From Peronospora farinosa (Eukaryota; Oomycota; Peronosporomycetes; Peronosporales; Peronosporaceae), in NCBI GenBank assembly GCA_947646735.1, contig CANTFK010000270.1, positions 248,001 through 312,000 on the forward strand: a stretch of DNA of 64,000 nt, written 5' to 3'. This document shows positions 20,655-32,870 of the stretch, piece after piece; position 1 is the first letter of the stretch, and each line of letters opens with the position of its first letter. Position numbers and translations under genes: made by a program. Under the pieces are notes generated by a model, which searched no databases, had not been told where the DNA came from, and saw only the letters and a list, made by a program, of their open reading frames with translations.

Positions 20655-20910
20655 AATAATAATATCAATACTATAAAATGAAATTGTACGTATTTTACCT
20701 AAAACTAATTTTAATATTAATAAAGAATGGATATCAAATAAAACAAGATATTTTTTTGATAGTTTAAAATATCAACGTTTAAAATACCCTTTATTAAAAG
20801 ATAATAAAAATAATTTTTATAAAATTTCATGGTTAAGAGCTTTAAATATAATTAATAAAAAATTAATAAAAACTGATAGTCAACCTGTACAAACAAAAAG
20901 ATCATAGACA
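20655..20910 (+). pseudogene. nad11: NUMT: fragment of mitochondrial nad11 (complex I, NuoG-like)
   Basis: This block is about 80 percent AT, far above its surroundings. From 20680 it reads EIVRILPKTNFNINKEWISN, then KTRYFFDSLKYQRLKYPLL, FYKISWLRAL, and so on. This matches the NuoG/Nad11 signature (EI-RILPR-N-DINEEWISDKTRF, then D-LK-QRL-P, SW-EAL). Upstream, NNINTIK is in a different frame, as if one A had been lost near 20677. The reading ends in TAG at about 20908. In oomycetes nad11 is mitochondrially encoded, so this is best explained as a mitochondrial DNA insertion in the nucleus (NUMT). An alternative, a contaminating mitochondrial read joined in assembly, is unlikely because nuclear-type sequence flanks it on both sides. 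Confidence 0.85.
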
Positions 20911-21458
20911 TTCCTAGTTACACGCATCAGTCCCATAAGACATGGGCCAGAATCAATGTGACTTACGCCTCAAAAAATAGTAAACGTGAACTTCTGCCAT
21001 ATTCGTTCTTCGCCGCAAATTGTAAATTGTAATTTGTGTAATACCCAGGATTCCACTGGCTTGTGCATCTGGCAACGAATACGGTCCTACATTCAGATAA
21101 TTGGTAGTGTCCTGTATGCGGTGTACTGGACTCGCACTTATCTAATCGCGGGTCAGAGACGCTTTTTAAGTAAGTATAAAGACTTCATGATGAAACTAAG
21201 ATCCGATAAGAAACCGATAGTTTGTTATGGTGTAGCACACACCGTACTGTAGATGGCTTTACAGTGGTTTTATAGGCCACACCATCACCGGCAACTTCTT
21301 AGTTTAATTCTGTGCTATGCACTTCCAATATCGAAAAAAGGATCGCGTGAAGATGACTTCGGTGATGTAATGTGTCTTTGTTGAATGTGTGGTGATAAAA
21401 TACTTAGTGACGTTTGTGAGTTTGTTATGTATCTCAAGGTTGCAGTTGCGTTTGTGCT
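20911..21458. other. Intergenic region
   Basis: I see no gene here. Short frames lack conserved motifs. The block separates the NUMT from a decayed LTR. Confidence 0.3.
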
Positions 21459-22040
21459 TGTAACAAGCCAATACTTACACGAGTCCGTTAAGTATATGAT
21501 AGGTCTTTAAGGGCACGTGGTACCTTATATTACCACCTGGTTGAGGCACATCAATGTGACCCACCCTCGTGTATGTAATATTCATTTGATGGCTTCACAT
21601 TCGACGGGGATGACGCCCAGCTGGGACTAGGAGTCAAGGTAACGTCACAGGGGGACGTCATCAGCGAAGCTTAAATATACTTTTAGCTCGCATGTAAAGT
21701 AAAAAGACGCGTTTTGATCTTTGCATGATTAATCAATCAGTAGTTAAAGTTATTACAGTATAATGATTTTTGTATTATAAGTCAATCTTGAATTTCGTAA
21801 CTACTGCTTACTGCACCCGAGAAGCTGAATAAGCTTTTGCGTGTCGTAAGCGAAGCTCTTGGTTTAACATTCGCTGCGAAGTTTGCTTCGACGACCTGCA
21901 ACCGTTGGTGCGACCGCTTGAGCGGTCGATCAACACCCCACCACCGCGCACGAAGGTTAGACGACTTAACCGCTTCCTCTCGTGCTTAAAGGTGTGTGCT
22001 AGAGTAGCACGTGGCAGCTTCTATCGAAGTGACCGTCTAA
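21459..22040 (+). repeat. Decayed LTR (family A), probable solo LTR
   Basis: This copy starts TGTAAC and ends near CCGTCTAA, where family members end CCGTCTACA. It shares with the copies at 47478, 51722 and 60979 the blocks 'ACATCAATGTGACCCACCCTC', 'GACGTCA', 'TTAAATATA', 'GAGAAGCTGAATAAGCTT' and the 3' tail. The hexamer TGTGCT occurs immediately before (21453-21458) and after (22041-22046), consistent with an aged target-site duplication. It is the most diverged near-complete copy of this family in the window. Confidence 0.75.
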
Positions 22041-23099
22041 TGTGCTGGTGTTTATGTTAATAACGGTGCTGCTTCGCTGTAAAAGGTGCAAGGCGTGACG
22101 TGATGGAGTAAATAGCTGTACACGATCGTGGTGGTCATTGTCGCGATTGTGATTGATGTAGCGTTGTATTTGGCCGTGTGATGAAGTTATGGTGATAAAT
22201 TATTGCTCGGAATTTTAATGCAGCATCTGGGTTTAAAGCTTGTCGTGGCTTTAAGTTGGCGCCACACAATGTCGAATCGTGTCGTGATTAATTTGTTTTG
22301 GTGAAGAATGCTTATTGTGCTGCTGTTGATTGTTAATTGCTAGTTTTTTCGTTTGTTCGGAAGTTGTGTGGGAGTATATACTATGGCAAAATGGTGTAAC
22401 GGTGATAAGTGTGTTGTGAAGACAATCCAGAGCCACACGTGCTGAGTGACGTCACGCCGAGAGATACGGGTGTATATGGCTGCTTCGGGTTGTGTTAATT
22501 GACGGCGGTAAGTATGCCATTGGCATGGCTCAGGGCAGAGCACCATAAATGACTGCTTCTTGTCAGCTCATTGCATCGCTTGGCTGCAACGAGGGATGTC
22601 GATGTCACGACGCTCTTATTATTATGGCTGCTACTTTCGTTGGAGACCTTGTACGTCCTGGGCGCTAAAGCTTATGCCCGCTGTACAGCCGCGAATGCGT
22701 CGATATGGACGAGCCCAATAGCGACAGGAGACGACATTGTATCCACCGCCCTTGGCTAAGAGCACATCAGTTGTTGCTTACAAAATCAGGACGCGACGTT
22801 ACATTGTTGTCAAGACGACACCTCAAGATGTACCCATACATCGGTAAGGTATCCGTACTTGTGACGTCATTGATCGACGTCATTGCTGAAGCTTCTACAA
22901 AAGGTTCTAGATGGCTCGAGAAGGATTGGCTTAGAGGTAGCTATATGCGAACTAAGGACCTATATGTAATCACTTTACATTTTGCCATCAAGTTCTCAAA
23001 TACCTTCATCTACTTCATACATGGTCTGTAATCATCGCATAATTTTTTCCGGTCCTCCACAAAAGAAATCCGTGAAGATTGACATCTCTGCCTAACTTG
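22041..23099. other. Gene-poor region
   Basis: Several short frames occur, including a hydrophobic one at 22571-22759. None shows a recognisable domain, clean start context or splice pattern. The stretch is probably old mobile-element debris. Confidence 0.3.
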
Positions 23100-24200
23100 A
23101 TTTCGCTAGAGACAGTCTCTCTCTAAACCGATGATATCGAGAGAATGATATCGATATCGCCATCGTCTTAATGTTCATCGAGAAGCCCAAGGCGAAAGTG
23201 AACTTCCTCTTTTCTCGGTTGTTGGGGAAGGCCAATGAATGGCATGGGCTCTCGGCAAGGTCGTCGTCGATTTAAATGTATGCTTGGCTCTAGATTCTCT
23301 CCTGTACTCGGCCATGAACGTCTTCTTTGTCATAGGAGAGAGATGGACACATAAAATGATACACTTGATAGGCTAGATTTGATCAACGTACTGCCGCTGA
23401 GGCAGTTAAAGCACGCAGACTTGGTGTAACATACCACCCCGGGATTGTAGCGTCTAAGCATCAATGCTTTTTGGAAACTGGTGCTTGTCTAGTGATATCC
23501 CAATTCAAGAAAGAAGTCGAGTATTGGACATGCAGCGTATTTGCGACTGAGTGGAGGACCGCCTAATACAATATTGCGAAGAGTGATGTACTTCGAATTG
23601 TGTTTCGCTTGTTCCACGAAATTTACTTCCTTACAAAAAGAGGTGATTTTCGGCAGGGATAGTGTTGTTATATGGCCAATTAATTTCGAGTAACGGATTG
23701 AGTTTCGACAGGCGTAAGGCATCAGCAATTAAACACTTGACGGCGTCAACCACGCGATTGAACTAGTTGAACTTTTAGGTCTCACCCGCCACTACCAGCG
23801 CTATATCTGTAACTTTGCAACGATTGCTATCCAGCTAATTGCATTCGTAAAGATTTTTATCAAAATGAGTGGTCATATTATTAAAACCACTTATTTTGCC
23901 AATAAATAATCGCGATCAGCTGACACCTGTGCTTCAGATGCCAAGCTTTTCCGATTTGTTCATTGTCATTACGGACGCATTAGGATGGTGCATAGACGGC
24001 GTCTTCTCCTAGCCCACATATGGTGAAGATACCCAATTGCCAAGCAATTTTGGGTCCGCGAAAAGGCGTGGCCTGCTCATGCACAGGAAATACTCGCAAT
24101 AACCAAATGGCGACATTATCTTTATGACCGATCATTTGATGTCTTCACAGACAACAGTGCGTATCATTGAATACTTTACCATCCCATTGTGGTGAAGTGG
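23100..24200 (+). mobile_element. Ty3/Gypsy retrotransposon relic
   Basis: Pieces of a Gypsy polyprotein are readable in shifting frames. A gag-like LFSRLLGKANEWHG lies near 23200. An RT/RNase H connection with LGLTRHYQRYICNF lies near 23780. RNase H segments include ITDALGWCIDGVFS near 23970, EILAITKWRHYLYD near 24090, and FDVFTDNSA near 24135. Stops and frameshifts break every part, and much of the protease and RT is missing. No LTR could be assigned to it. Confidence 0.7.
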
Positions 24201-24830
24201 CGATCACAAATTTCTGATGTGATCGAACTCTCTACTTTGGCCCCCAGACAACTGGCTGTTGGAAGGTACTCCGACCCGTGTTACTTTCTTCCTCACCTTG
24301 TGTACCCGTCGGGAGGGTAAAAAACCCCTCTTCTTGGTGGATTTGAGTCGATACTAAAGTTAATTGTGTTGGAATTGGTTGGCAGTTGATTGTGTGAAAA
24401 TCCACTCGATCGAGGGTTACTAGGCGCGCCCTACTTAAGTTACCCCGAATTCTCTTGAGATCGCCTTTTTCAAAACGTAGATGCTTAATCCACTTGATTT
24501 ACTCAATCTTCTGACAGCTTGAGCCGTCTCACGATATTTTGCCTTGTCCTTTACGTAGAATTGGCCAAGAAGTGTTTGCTTGCGAGTTCTTGTAATTCCA
24601 GGCCAAACAAACCAGGGTACGACTTGTCCTGTAACGTAGTAGAGCTCTTTTTGATCGTCATACTAATGCTATCTCAACCAAAAGAGAGTCTTACGTGAGA
24701 ATTTAAGAAACATATACTATAATTAATGTTGACTTATCACTTGCCAAGACCTACAATTTGCTTAGCTGTAGTCCAGGATCAACTGCCACGTGTCTTCTTT
24801 ACCCAAGATTAGATCGCGATATATGGTTCA
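24201..24830. other. Gene-poor region
   Basis: No conserved coding or RNA feature is recognised. It may contain the remaining 3' part of the Gypsy relic. Confidence 0.3.
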
Positions 24831-24839
24831 CTCCAGTAC

Positions 24840-25345
24840 AGCCGTAATCACGATCGCAAATGAGCTCACACTTATGATCACGATAACAATCACGGGTGCG
24901 ATCGTGAACGGTTACGATCACAATTACTGACGGAATTTGCACTCGAACGCGCAAACAACATCATGATGAGCTTAAAGCAAATATAGAACTGACTACAGTG
25001 TACCGGTACTGCCCTAATGCCTTTCTCAGATAATCAGTACAATCTCGTTTTTAACTTCCTCTCTCTGTTACGCAAAGAAGTTGCGGGGCTTAACAGTTGC
25101 AATCACGATCACAGTTATAATTACGATTGCGATCTTTATCACGGTTACAATCACGGTTACGATCACGGCTATGATCACGGTTAGGATTGCGTTACGATCG
25201 TGAGCAGGCATGATCAGGTGATCTGAGATTATTGTACGATCAATTTGCCTTGATTGCCGTATGATTAAGTGATCATATGACATCACGATCACGGCCAAGT
25301 AACCATTAAATCACGGTTTAATCGCACGATGATCGAATGATCACT
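24840..25345 (+). repeat. TCACG/GATC-rich degenerate repeat with a perfect-period 12-bp core
   Basis: Motifs of the type ATCACGGTTACG and TGATCACG recur throughout. The clearest part is four consecutive 12-bp units at 25138-25185, differing from each other at one to three positions. Read on the plus strand the core encodes a His-Gly-Tyr-Asp repeat (HGYNHGYDHGYDHG) ended by a stop. On the minus strand it encodes an Ile/Val-rich frame. Neither has a convincing start or domain. A surface-protein gene remnant is possible, but simple repeat expansion is equally likely. Confidence 0.6.
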
Positions 25346-28300
25346 CCCCAATCTGCTGCGCAGTGATCACATCTGGTCACGGTGGAGAATAAAAGGACCC
25401 GACTTTACTGGCTCAAACGTCAGTGACAGTGAGCGCGATGGTTCCTCCTCACCTGCCCCTCCGGGACGGTGTCTCAACACGGCCAGGTCGGCCACATCGA
25501 CAAGGAATGGAAATGGTAACGGGCAGAGCTCCGTCGACATCATGGAACATGCAAGCCTAACCACCTGAAATTTTTGGCGACAATCACGAGTAGTGCCTTA
25601 GATCCTGGCGTCTTCTATATTTACGGCCATTCATCCTTGGACCAATCGTTAAAGGGTAAAGCTAGCAGTGTAGCTACCTCCAAGCCTAGTTTGGTGGGAG
25701 AGTTAAGCAGCAGTCACGCTCAACAAGAAGCGGCAGTGGCAGCGGAGGGTCCGCCCGATGCAAGAATGCCGTCACCGACTTCACGGAGGGACAATGGTAC
25801 CAATGATAGTGCTGGTAAAGCTTTTGCCCCAACTCAGGCAGCACACACCGGCCGAGCACCAGTCGCGCCGTCGCCAGTACCGCTACGCGCATCGTCATAG
25901 GATATGTTCACGGCACCGGTCAAAGGCATGGTCGACTCGCCTAACGTAGGACAGGTCGACGCATGGTTGTAGACAGTGCGTCAGCTATTTGCGGACGTTA
26001 CACGTCATTCCGTGTAAAGCGGAGGCACTGCCTACCGAGAGAAAACGCTTTCCTACCCTGAGCAAGGCAGAAGCAGCTAGCCTGTTGGGCCCGTTTGAAC
26101 AAGTTTTTGTCAGGGCAACGAAATTTTTGCGGAGTTGAAAGTAATGACTAAGTCCATCACGCATGAGTTGCTGAACACAAAGTGGGCATTCAAATGATTG
26201 TTTGACGACTAGGCAGCAGGCACAAGTGGGCCCACGCCCCATTTCTAAGTCAGCGGAATCAAGTAGTTCAGCATGGAGGGTCGTCACCACGTCGGCTACC
26301 GGTGCGCGCAGGTCCTTAGTCTTTTAAAAATTTTATGTTCAATCCCGCGGAATTTTCGTGCGCAGAAATCGAACGATTGAAAGCGATGTGTGCAGCACCA
26401 GCATCCCCAGCACGTACGGGAGGTTACCGACGATGGATGGGCGATAAACGTCGAATTAGTTGAAGGCACGGTGGCATGTCGTCGCATGCCTGCTTCTCTC
26501 AAAGATGTTCTAAAGAGTGAGGAGAGGCTACAGTTGTATAGAATCATCCAGGCTCAAGTGAAAGGTGAATTGTTTTTACACTTGAATCGATCTCGTGTGG
26601 TCAAGTTGATACCAAAAGCAATAATGGAGGCAATTTTAGAATCGGTCGCGCGAATATATCTTGAAGCACTTCATCGCATGCTAAGTGAAACAAAGACAAT
26701 TATCTACGACCAAGCAACCAAGTCGATCCATTTCTACTTTTTTACTAGGAGACGACGGAGCAGCACAAAGAGATGCAGGTGCTGTATTACGGAGGCGTGA
26801 ATTGGTTTTAAAATTTTCTCAGGCCAGAGAAGGAATCGGTTTGGTTCTGGCAGCAGGGTCCCATTGATACAGCTACCGGGCGAAGGATTATGTACACGGT
26901 GCAGCTACACAACTCTAACCAATTCAGCGATATCGGTCGCATTGCAGCTTCTTTGAAGGCGAAGATTCCGACTAATTTCGATATGGAAGATTTGGATACT
27001 CATACCCCGGATTTCCCGACGTCCTAAATCTGGAAAGTCGCTTTTTATCTGGAAGGATGTCCTACATTAATAAATGGGGTGGTAAAATTACTTTGATGTG
27101 GCACAACTATTATTGTCAAACACCCCAATGTCGCTCATCGCATCCAATGCCTGCAGTGCGAAAACCTAGGTCACATCCTAGCTGTTGTCGATTCACAGAA
27201 GACCAGCTGCGGGGTCTTGAGGCATTGAGGTGACTGAAGAAGATGCTCAGTATCTCGCAGACTAAGCAAACCTTTATCCAATCTTGCAGAAATTGAAGCT
27301 ATGGCGGCCCAACGACTTGAGCTAAAAGTGGAGGAGGAAGGGGCGGCCCAGGCAGCACCAATGCCGACTCGGCCCGTCGACGTTATAGAGTCTACGACAA
27401 GGGTACCAGTGGTCCACAGCACCAGCAGCACCCCTCAGACCCAACAAGGATCAAAGTATGTCCATCTACAGCCGGGACCGGCCCTTCCAACCAAGCAACC
27501 GTGGCTAACGAAGTCGGACAAAGGAGGACGGCCGTGGTGAGAAATAAAATACTTACAATTGCGGCCTCTACGTCCACGTCCGGGGTATAGTAGGTGCTCA
27601 TGGAGGGCGACAACGATTTGAATAATTTAGTTGAATAATGGCACAATAGCATGACTCTGCGTCTACAAGAAACCGTGGTCGATTTAACAAAGAATCCTCA
27701 GGACGGACATGGGCTTACCGATAAATTGCCCTTCACATCTGAGAAAAAGCACCGACAATTGGCAGGGGCATTGCGCGGTCAATCACCTACAGAAACGGAA
27801 CCCGTTATCCTAACGCATAAACGGAAATAGAGAACGGCGTTTCACAGGCTAGTCAATGGAACGGAGTCCATGAAACTTCCGTCGCTACCATTAAACGCTA
27901 GATCAACAACTTCTTTAGTTACATTAACAGAGGCGGAACTTCAACTTGGAGTCAGGGCGGTCGCTGCTCCTGCGACCGGTAACTGTATGGCTATGTCACT
28001 GGCACAGGCGGCAGGAGAAGCAACTTTGGATGGGCCAGACAAAACCCTTAAATTACTTACTACCAGGCTCAAGCGAGGCATTTTAATATACAGGGCTGTT
28101 AGATCTCGAAGGGCAACTCGCACATGACGACAGAGTGCATGTGCTTGAAAATGTCAAGCGAGGATGGCCCAACATGACCCAACAAGAATAGGTCACTCAA
28201 ATGCGTTGGGTATCTTGAAAATTTTACAATCAGCTTCTCCGGCAGAACAGTGGAAGTGAGTGATGACACTTGGGAAGAAAGTGACACGGTTGGCATGGCA

Positions 28301-29980
28301 GCCAATTTTCTGCAAAAAACTATGTTCTGCAGTAGTCAGAGGGCCCGAAACCGCAATGGCGGTGCAAGAAGTTTATTCCGACAACGGTTACACACAATCG
28401 GCGAGTTTTAAAAACAGCTGCGGAATATACACTGTCAATGATGAATTTGATTGATGAAGTTGTGGCAGACAGCATCGAGAATCCCGGGCAACCACCACTT
28501 CTGCTGCATTTCTGGGGCCGCCACTACTCGGCGCTTCTTCATACTGGTAGGACCAGTCAGCCTTTGGACTTAGAGGAGGACGTGAACAGTATGGAGACTC
28601 AAGCATCGATTATGGCGAATGGAATGGCCATTGCACTGTCGGTGACACCCCTCACCGCAAATATGAAACAACTCGTGACGTGGACGGCTCCGGTGGACGT
28701 TTTTATGAACGGACAATGGACTAAGAGTACTCCAGACGAGATTTGGGCAGCGTTACAAGCTTGTATGGTGCATCCCGATATTTAACACGATATCCACGTG
28801 CTTTTTACGATTGACGAGCCGCTACAATATTGCGACCTAGTAACACTCGTTGTCACGTCAGTGATGACCCTGGACATGACGGAGCAACAACAAATTGCAG
28901 CGATATTACGAGGAATGGAAGGCAAGAAGGCCAAATTTTCTTTTTATTTGTCGAATGCAAATTACGCATAAACAAATTAAAATTTTGGCAATCCCAGCTC
29001 CACCCGACTAACAGAATTAGGCAATTCTCGATCACCACAGTGGCCCTTCGGCCCGAGAAATTGCAGGCTTACTGACGAATGACATAGGCCCGGCTGAAAC
29101 GCAGCACCTTCGTCGCATCTCGGAGGTAGATTGTCGAGCTTTAGTACGCCGCCAAGCTACAGCTGAACAACACCTAGCTCTTATGGGCGGTCAAACGGTC
29201 TTATCGGCGCTACCTACAACGCCTCCAGCCGGAATAAGATTAACCTTCGATGTAGCCCGAAAACGCAGCTATGTCTCTTCTCCAGACGAACGGGTGTAGA
29301 CCAGGAATGTCGTGAGGAGCAAGCACACTGAGGCCTTTTATTAAACTGGACGGAACGACACCATTACGGCGTCGATCACTAAGGATGAGGACTATGATCG
29401 CATTGATCGGGACGATTGGGCGGTTACGTGGGAGGCATTAGTCAGGAGTGGCCGTATCCCGGAAACATCTCTTCCCCCACCACTCGGAGCTCTTCGACAG
29501 AGTGGCAGAGGGTAGCCAGGCACGCATCGGAGCTTTTACTATGGAATTTCAAGCGTTGTATCTTTCCAGTGGAGCTACTGCAGATCGTGGATGTTTCAGT
29601 CATTTAACCAATGGATGACCGACAGTCGACGTACATGTTTGGAGGATGGGCTCAGTAAGTATCGTGAGCAGCCCAAGGATCGCTCCACGAAAAAATGGAT
29701 TGATCGATGGATAGCCAACATACAGCACCGCAGCGATCAAACGAAGCTTGCGCCGTTAGTTGACAACGCTGATGATTGTAAGTTACCTCTTGCACATAAT
29801 TACGCAGGGGACGACGTGTTCAAATTTTGCGATCCACAGCGTCGAACTCGGCTCAGTCAACATCTATCGTGTGCACTGTTGTACGATGATGATCGAATGA
29901 TGATATGTTCAAACATTGCGATGTGTTGGTCAACGGATCATGTCATCCTTACCAGACTCATTCTTCGTAGACCATAAACA
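25346..29980 (+). mobile_element. Decayed retroelement-like polyprotein region with CCHC knuckle and OTU-like segment
   Basis: Coding texture persists on the plus strand through many frameshifts. Recognisable pieces are a helical gag-like block at 26390-26800 and a zinc-knuckle segment near 27130-27180 (HRIQCLQCENLGHI). A Pro/Gln-rich block follows at 27301-27540. Next is a possible OTU cysteine-protease start at 27960-28010 (APATGNCMAMSLAQA, with Cys in the expected GNC), then near 28510 a WGRHYSALL segment that could supply the OTU histidine. Further coding texture at 29040-29300 and 29390-29640 is unrecognised. Gag-like, CCHC and OTU parts together suggest a retroelement. I could not find a reverse transcriptase, so the class is open. 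Confidence 0.5.
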
Positions 29981-30589
29981 TCACCTTGATCACCACCTCG
30001 CCAATACCGATCAGAGGAAGCTAGATCGGTGTTTAGATAAAATCTGATCGATCTAATCATATACTTAAGTGCATTCAGAAATGCGATTAGTGCCATGTAA
30101 ATGGTCCACATCTTAGTCATTTTTGATACCGTTGATTCCAAAATCCTTCGATCAATTTCACCATAGCCACACCTTGCGCTGATCGCCGGCATACAGTGCT
30201 AGTATATCCGTGCATCTAAAGTCCAATCTTAATCCCAGTATCGAAACTTTGAGCTCTAATTTGAAGCGTCTGGACCCATCATCAAACTAAGAATCTCAGC
30301 GATCAAGTTTATCACATCGGTCGATCAGCCTCCGTCTACGACCTCCTCCCTATCAAACAATGATTACCCGGCACCCCGATAGACTGTTTCTTCGATTGTA
30401 AACTTTGTACGATCGGACAGTCCAGATCTCGACACCTCGATCGTGTTGGTATTATAGACTCTGCTTTTTATTTATCCATCATATGACAGAGACGACACAA
30501 CGTATATATTGTGTGTAACGATAAACATCGATTATTGTTAGAAAGTAATATCGTTTGATCGATATGAAAAGGCTAAGAGGTAGTGCATC
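29981..30589. other. Gene-poor, GATC/ATCGAT-rich region
   Basis: This stretch is rich in GATC and ATCGAT tetramers and hexamers, without a clear period. No gene is recognised. Confidence 0.3.
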
Positions 30590-31052
30590 TGTAATGGGGT
30601 GAGTCCGTTACATAATATTGACACTTATGTGAGGTGTCAATAAAAATATTTTATTTAAGCTAATAATATTTGACAATATTATATTTCGTTATGATATTGC
30701 CCTCGCGATCTCCTCGAAGTTAGAGATATCCTCTAATTGGTTGATACAGGCCATTATATCAACCAAGGCGCTGACCGATGACCGATAGACGCGCGCAATA
30801 AATGGAGGGCACGAAGGTAGCATACATAATTGTACTTTAATATAGTTAAGACAGGTTATTGATGCTTTAGTTGTGTTAGATAGTTAACTATATTAAATAC
30901 AGTTCTCTTTTCCTCTACTTCTAAGCGAGTTTTTTTGAAGTAAAGCTTCCTCTGCCTCTTGTGTAAGAGAGGTTTTGAGTCACCTGCTTTGACTGTCATC
31001 AGTGAAAGTAGACTATACAGTTATCAGCATAGTCGGAGGGTGCCCCATTACA
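30590..31052 (+). repeat. Solo LTR (family B) with perfect 5-bp target-site duplication
   Basis: The element is 463 bp. It begins TGTAATGGGG and ends CCCCATTACA, an inverted terminal repeat of 10 bp. The 5 bp on both sides are identical, GCATC at 30585-30589 and 31053-31057. No primer-binding site or polypurine tract adjoins it, so it is a solo LTR left by recombination between two LTRs. TATA-like and poly-pyrimidine stretches inside fit a Pol II LTR promoter. Confidence 0.85.
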
Positions 31053-31185
31053 GCATCGGACCGAGGTAAGTAATTAGCTGGCATTAATTTACTTTTCATC
31101 TTTCCTTCTTCGAGCTTCTACAGCCCACAACACCCTTGGTCATGCCTCACATCCGACTAGATTGCAGCCACTCCTCAATCGCCTG
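31053..31185. other. Short spacer
   Basis: This sequence lies between the solo LTR and the Copia relic. Nothing is recognised. Confidence 0.3.
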
Positions 31186-32252
31186 CTCATTTCCCCAGCG
31201 GTCGGATCAAGGTCATCCCGACAATGATTGGCGTTGACGCTTTACTCTACTTCAGCACAATGCGCAACTATCTCTTTACCCACGGTAATGTAGACCGCCG
31301 TTCACCCCTAGAAGTACTTACGGTATAGGTACCCGACGTCAACTACTTGGTCAAGTTTGGTTTCCGCTGCACCGTAAGGCTAGAGCATGCGGTTGCAAAG
31401 TCGCTTCGAATCGCTCCGAATAGGCGTTCATTCTCGCCACTTACCCCCGTTAACAATGGCTACAATCTCTATCTTTCACGTACCAAGACGTATTTGACCA
31501 GCTCCAACATACAAAATGTCGATCGCGTTGACATCGATGCCGCTGGTGACCTCGTCGACACCTTCGATACGCTTGGCGCTGTCCCCAGCACATTTCAGCC
31601 CCAGGCTCAGCAAATGTTCGATCGTGCCGCTACCACCGACGATCTTCACAAAACCACGCCAGTGTCTGAGGGGGAGTCATCATCTGAACAGCTTACATCC
31701 ATCCAGCAACTTTATAAAATCAGTGACGTTCAGGCAGCGACGACGACGATGACTACAAGAAAAGTGAACCAGTTGACGACGTCACACTTACCAAGCGCCA
31801 AATTGATAGTCCACAAGCGCGGTGCCCAACTTCCCATGGAAGACTTCGAGCTACCTGCGTCCCTTCTTCTCGATGTCACCAGTGTATTCGGTGCAGCAAT
31901 GATGGCCCTTCATATCTCTGATGGTGTTCCGGACCCTCAACATATTCGCGAAGCAATGGCAAGTCCATTTTGGCCACAGCTAAACGAAGCTATGATTCGA
32001 GAGCTGGACCAATTGTGTAAGAATAGTACATGGAAGGAAGCGGTCCCACCACCTGGGGCCAAGGTCGTGTCAACAATATGGATCTGCGAGATCAAATACA
32101 ACTCGATGGGAGAACTCGACAAGTTTAAGGCCCGGCTCGTGGCATGAGGATTGACCCAACGCTATGGTGTCAATTACAGCGAAACATACTTTCCGGTACT
32201 CAAAAATGGCAAGCGCGCGATTTCTTATCACACTTGGAGCTCAGTGGGTCTG
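31186..32252 (+). mobile_element. Ty1/Copia pol relic (integrase end to RT start)
   Basis: The longest open part (31347-32147) runs from the integrase C-terminal region through the linker into the RT N-terminus. The RT piece reads EAMASPFWPQLNEAMIRELDQL, then NSTWKEAVPPPGAKVV and KFKARLVA, the classic Copia RT entry. Past a stop, RYGVNYSETYFPV continues the RT in frame. Upstream, a segment at about 31265-31370 (MRNYLFTHGN, RSPLEVLTV, VPDVNYLVKFG) is the integrase core end. The element is cut off at about 32250 by an LTR fragment. The 800-bp open stretch suggests that it is younger than the other relics. Confidence 0.85.
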
Positions 32253-32453
32253 TAACCGTTTCTGCGACGTAGTTTAGAGTTTCTTGCTAGTTCGTTGTTC
32301 GAGTCGCTTCGGCGACTGACAAGTGTTGCACGAGCCTTCGCGGCAATCGGCAACCTTCATTACTAGCACACGAGGCTAAAATGGTGGAACCGCTTTCTCA
32401 CTTGTGCCGAAGGTGTGTGTGCTTGTAGCACGTGGCAGCTTGTAAAATCGCCC
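32253..32453 (+). repeat. 3' fragment of a family A LTR
   Basis: This matches the last about 200 bp of the LTRs at 21459 and 60979. It includes the AGTTCGTTG block, the adjacent stem-loop (32302-32317), the 'ACCGCTTTCTC' block and the CCCGTCTATA end. The 5' part is missing. Confidence 0.75.
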
Positions 32454-32870
32454 GTCTATAGCGCTTGTTAGCATTTCAATAGCTTCAATCTGCTAGTTAA
32501 CCACCACGTCTTCCTCGTTTTTTCGCCAACGTCATATAACCACTGTCACTACCAACGCCGCTCAATTTACTCGAGACGGACCCGTCAAGTAAATTGAAGA
32601 TAATCTCTTTGCACGAAGTCGGTACCGTGAGAGATTGCCACAATTTTGTTTAAGTACTTAAATTGTATTTGTTAATTGTTATCAGAGCCTACAAATGATT
32701 AAGAACCAAGCTAATGAATTATTTTTAAGCAACTATTATAAATAGCTGCTGTTATTACAAAATTATCACCAGCTTACTTTTAGTTGTACAACTTTTTATG
32801 ATCGCAAGCATTTAACACGATATTTCACTAACGTGCAGAATTTCGATACAAAGAAAGAACGAGGTAGCCA
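32454..32870. other. Intergenic / promoter region
   Basis: This lies upstream of the first gene of the second gene island. A TTATCAGAGCC string at 32684-32694 resembles the Copia primer-binding site, but it is 230 bp from the nearest LTR end, so I do not assign it. Confidence 0.3.

Noticed and set aside
22571..23031. Candidate short genes with hydrophobic N-terminus
   Set aside because: No conserved motif, doubtful starts, and the surrounding sequence is decayed repeat.
32684..32694. Copia primer-binding-site-like TTATCAGAGCC
   Set aside because: The nearest LTR end is 230 bp away and no gag-like frame follows.
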